In this document: positions 62,551 through 64,000 of the stretch, piece by piece
How positions within the stretch are numbered: the first letter of the stretch is position 1
Layout of the letters: every line of letters starts with the position of its first letter
Source: Acidobacteriaceae bacterium dw_441
GTDB taxonomy: Bacteria > Acidobacteriota > Terriglobia > Terriglobales > Acidobacteriaceae
NCBI GenBank assembly: GCA_018449715.1
Contig: JAAVVA010000002.1
Coordinates: forward strand, 310,001-374,000
DNA length: 64,000 bases
Reading direction: 5' to 3'
Made by a program: the position numbers and the translations under genes
Notes under the pieces: model-generated
Seen by the model: the letters and a program-made list of their open reading frames with translations, nothing else
Told to the model about the DNA's origin: nothing
Database searches by the model: none

Positions 62551-63036
62551 TCACCCAGCCGTCTTCACCTTCAGCCTTTCCACCACCATCGGCGGAACCA
62601 GCGAACTCACATCCCCCCCCAGCTGAAACACGCTCTTGATCAGCCGCGAGCTGACATACGTGTACTTCTCCGCGGGCATCATGAACAGCGTCTCCAGCTC
62701 CGGGTCCAGCTTGCGATTCATCATCGCCATCTGAAACTCGTACTCATAGTCCGAGATCGCCCGAATCCCCCGCAGCACCGCCTTCGCCTCCTGCTGACGG
62801 CAAAAATCCACCAGTAGCCCATCGAAGGTCGCCACCGTCACATTGCCGAACTCCGCGGTCGCCTCCGTAATCATCTCCACCCGCTCGTCCACCGAAAACA
62901 GCGGCGACTTCTCCGAGTTGCGCAGGATGGCCACCACCAGCTCATCCACAATCTTCGAGCCCCGGGCGATCAGGTCGAGATGTCCATTCGTCAGCGGGTC
63001 AAACGTCCCCGGATAGATTGCTTTTACCGTATGCAT
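62551..63036 (-). CDS. coaD: Phosphopantetheine adenylyltransferase
   Basis: The 161-residue enzyme makes dephospho-CoA from 4'-phosphopantetheine and ATP. It has the nucleotidyltransferase motif YPGTFDPLTNGH (about 8-19), GIRAISDYEYEFQMA and the C-terminal YTYVSSRLIKSV. Length is normal for CoaD. ATG 63036 is the family start; the open frame runs on to 63690 only as an antisense shadow of the sigma-factor gene. It is divergent from the ECF sigma gene. Confidence 0.95.
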   Translation of the reverse strand: MHTVKAIYPGTFDPLTNGHLDLIARGSKIVDELVVAILRNSEKSPLFSVDERVEMITEATAEFGNVTVATFDGLLVDFCRQQEAKAVLRGIRAISDYEYEFQMAMMNRKLDPELETLFMMPAEKYTYVSSRLIKSVFQLGGDVSSLVPPMVVERLKVKTAG

Positions 63037-63160
63037 TCCAAAGCAGCATACCCTTTCCGGACAAAAATATCTGTCCCCTCTGTAATCCTTCTCCTGCGGC
63101 CTCCCGTCTGTTCTGGTATCCGGCAAGCGGAAGAAACAGCCCCGCCGCCGCAGGAAACGC

Positions 63161-63796
63161 ATGTTGACCGAAGCCATCGCCACCAATCTTCTTCGAGAAA
63201 CGCCACCCGCCGAGGCTCTCCCAACGCCCTTCGACGACCTCGCCGCCGTCGTCGCGACGCACCGGCCCCGCATCTTCCGCTTCCTGCTCGCCTCTCTCCG
63301 CGACACCGACCTCGCCGAAACCCTCACGCAGGAGACCTTCCTCCGCGCCTGGAACTCCCGCTCCTCCTTCCGCGGCGACTGCTCCGTGGTCACCTGGCTC
63401 ACCCGCATCGCCCTCAACCTGGTCCGCGACCACACCCGCACCAACCGTTTCCGCTTCTGGAAGCGCGTCTCCGCGCAGGCCGTCGACCCCTCCGAGATCG
63501 CCGCTTTCCTCCCCCACCCCGACTCCCCGGCGGACTCCCGCCTGATCGCCACCGAGCAGGTCACCCGTCTCTGGCAGGCCGCCTCCCTGCTCTCGCCGCG
63601 CCAGCGCACCGTCTTCCTGCTCCGCTTCGTCGAGGAGATGGACCTCTCCGAGATCTCCACCGTCACCGGCATTCCCCTGAACACCGTCAAAAGCCATCTC
63701 TACCGCGCTCTCGCCCACCTGCGCGAGCGCCTCAGCGAGCCGGATCAATCCGGCAAAGCGCACAAAGCTGATAAATCCACGAGGAGCTCCCGATGA
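63161..63796 (+). CDS. RNA polymerase sigma factor, ECF subfamily
   Basis: The 211-residue protein has sigma region 2 (about residues 30-100; RIFRFLLASLRDTDLAETLTQETFLRAW) and region 4 (about 145-195; LSPRQRTVFLLRFVEEMDLSEIS, then TVKSHLYRALAHLRERL). No region 3 is present, as expected for ECF factors. It overlaps the next gene by four bases (ATGA), and that gene encodes a zinc-binding anti-sigma-like start, so the pair is co-translated. The inducing signal is unknown. Confidence 0.93.
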   Translation: MLTEAIATNLLRETPPAEALPTPFDDLAAVVATHRPRIFRFLLASLRDTDLAETLTQETFLRAWNSRSSFRGDCSVVTWLTRIALNLVRDHTRTNRFRFWKRVSAQAVDPSEIAAFLPHPDSPADSRLIATEQVTRLWQAASLLSPRQRTVFLLRFVEEMDLSEISTVTGIPLNTVKSHLYRALAHLRERLSEPDQSGKAHKADKSTRSSR

Positions 63797-64000
63797 ACCT
63801 CAAAACTCCACACCTCACTCACGAGCAGCTCTGCGACCTTCTTCTCGACCCGTCGCAGCCCTCTGCTCCAACAGAGCTATCCAGCCCAGCCGAGCACCTC
63901 CGCGACTGCCCCCTCTGCGCCGCCGAGTTTGCCTCCCTCCGCGACGGGCTCCACAACCTCCGCGACGCGACGCGCACCTGGGCCAGCCACGCCATGCTCA
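63793..64000 (+). CDS. Anti-sigma factor with zinc-finger-like N-terminus, cut by window end
   Basis: Only 69 codons are visible. They include the anti-sigma ZAS motif H-x3-C-x2-C (EHLRDCPLCAAEF, about residues 34-46). It starts inside the sigma gene's stop codon (ATGA), the usual arrangement for an anti-sigma factor that holds its partner inactive. The rest, possibly a membrane helix and a periplasmic sensor, lies outside the window. Confidence 0.85.
   Translation, partial: MNLKTPHLTHEQLCDLLLDPSQPSAPTELSSPAEHLRDCPLCAAEFASLRDGLHNLRDATRTWASHAML

Noticed and set aside
63037-63690. An N-terminal extension of CoaD of more than 200 residues
   Set aside because: The extension is the antisense of the ECF sigma-factor gene; CoaD proteins are about 160 residues and begin at the motif found at 63036.

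Overview
The window looks like chromosomal DNA from an acidobacterium, probably of the Terriglobia/Acidobacteriaceae type. This is inferred from gene content, not from a marker gene. The main signs are a large Oar-like TonB-dependent receptor with an N-terminal carboxypeptidase-regulatory domain, PQQ dehydrogenases with cytochromes c, twin-arginine exported sugar enzymes, DUF1080 proteins, and short palindromic intergenic repeats. No phage, plasmid, insertion sequence or CRISPR array is visible. Starts are often GTG or TTG, and several neighbouring genes overlap by 4 to 14 bases.

Layout. 1-10.5 kb: the 3'-truncated helicase gene hrpB, then a mannoside locus (GH38 alpha-mannosidase, TonB-dependent receptor, divergent LacI regulator). 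10.5-24 kb: a sugar-oxidation region with two DUF1080 proteins, a PQQ dehydrogenase carrying an internal cytochrome c domain, an MFS permease, two paralogous dehydrogenase/TIM-barrel pairs (one with Tat signals, one without), and a second PQQ dehydrogenase coupled to a diheme cytochrome c. 24-27 kb: an HxlR regulator divergent from a QorB-like quinone reductase, DctA, and an AhpD-like protein. 27-32.4 kb: an exported PHP phosphoesterase, a HemD-like/GAF/ANTAR fusion regulator, an SPFH membrane protein and a SPOR protein.

32.5-42.4 kb: plsC, then a long tightly packed minus-strand run: secreted HELTH metallopeptidase-like protein, mtaP, PfkB kinase, GT-C glycosyltransferase, MgtC-like protein, dapF, ldcA, mpl. 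The last three make and recycle diaminopimelate peptides for the cell wall. 42.4-46 kb: ygfZ, a DUF1844 gene, an MBL hydrolase and ribF. 46-56 kb: PBP1A, an S41-family protein without its catalytic residues, tRNA-Met(CAU), kdsB, a repeat-rich gap, a GDP-mannose set (mannose-1-phosphate guanylyltransferase, phosphohexomutase, HAD phosphatase) and an aspartate aminotransferase whose leader can fold into a three-way junction. 56-62.5 kb: a less GC-rich segment with a SulP transporter, a Tat-exported protein of unknown function, a DsbA-like protein, a LamG-like protein and an amidohydrolase. 62.5-64 kb: coaD and an ECF sigma/anti-sigma pair cut by the window end.

The strongest points for follow-up are the HemD-GAF-ANTAR fusion, the exported/cytoplasmic duplication of a keto-sugar module beside PQQ dehydrogenases, the active-site-less S41 protein, the palindromic repeats whose stems vary in a compensating way, and the structured leader before the aminotransferase.
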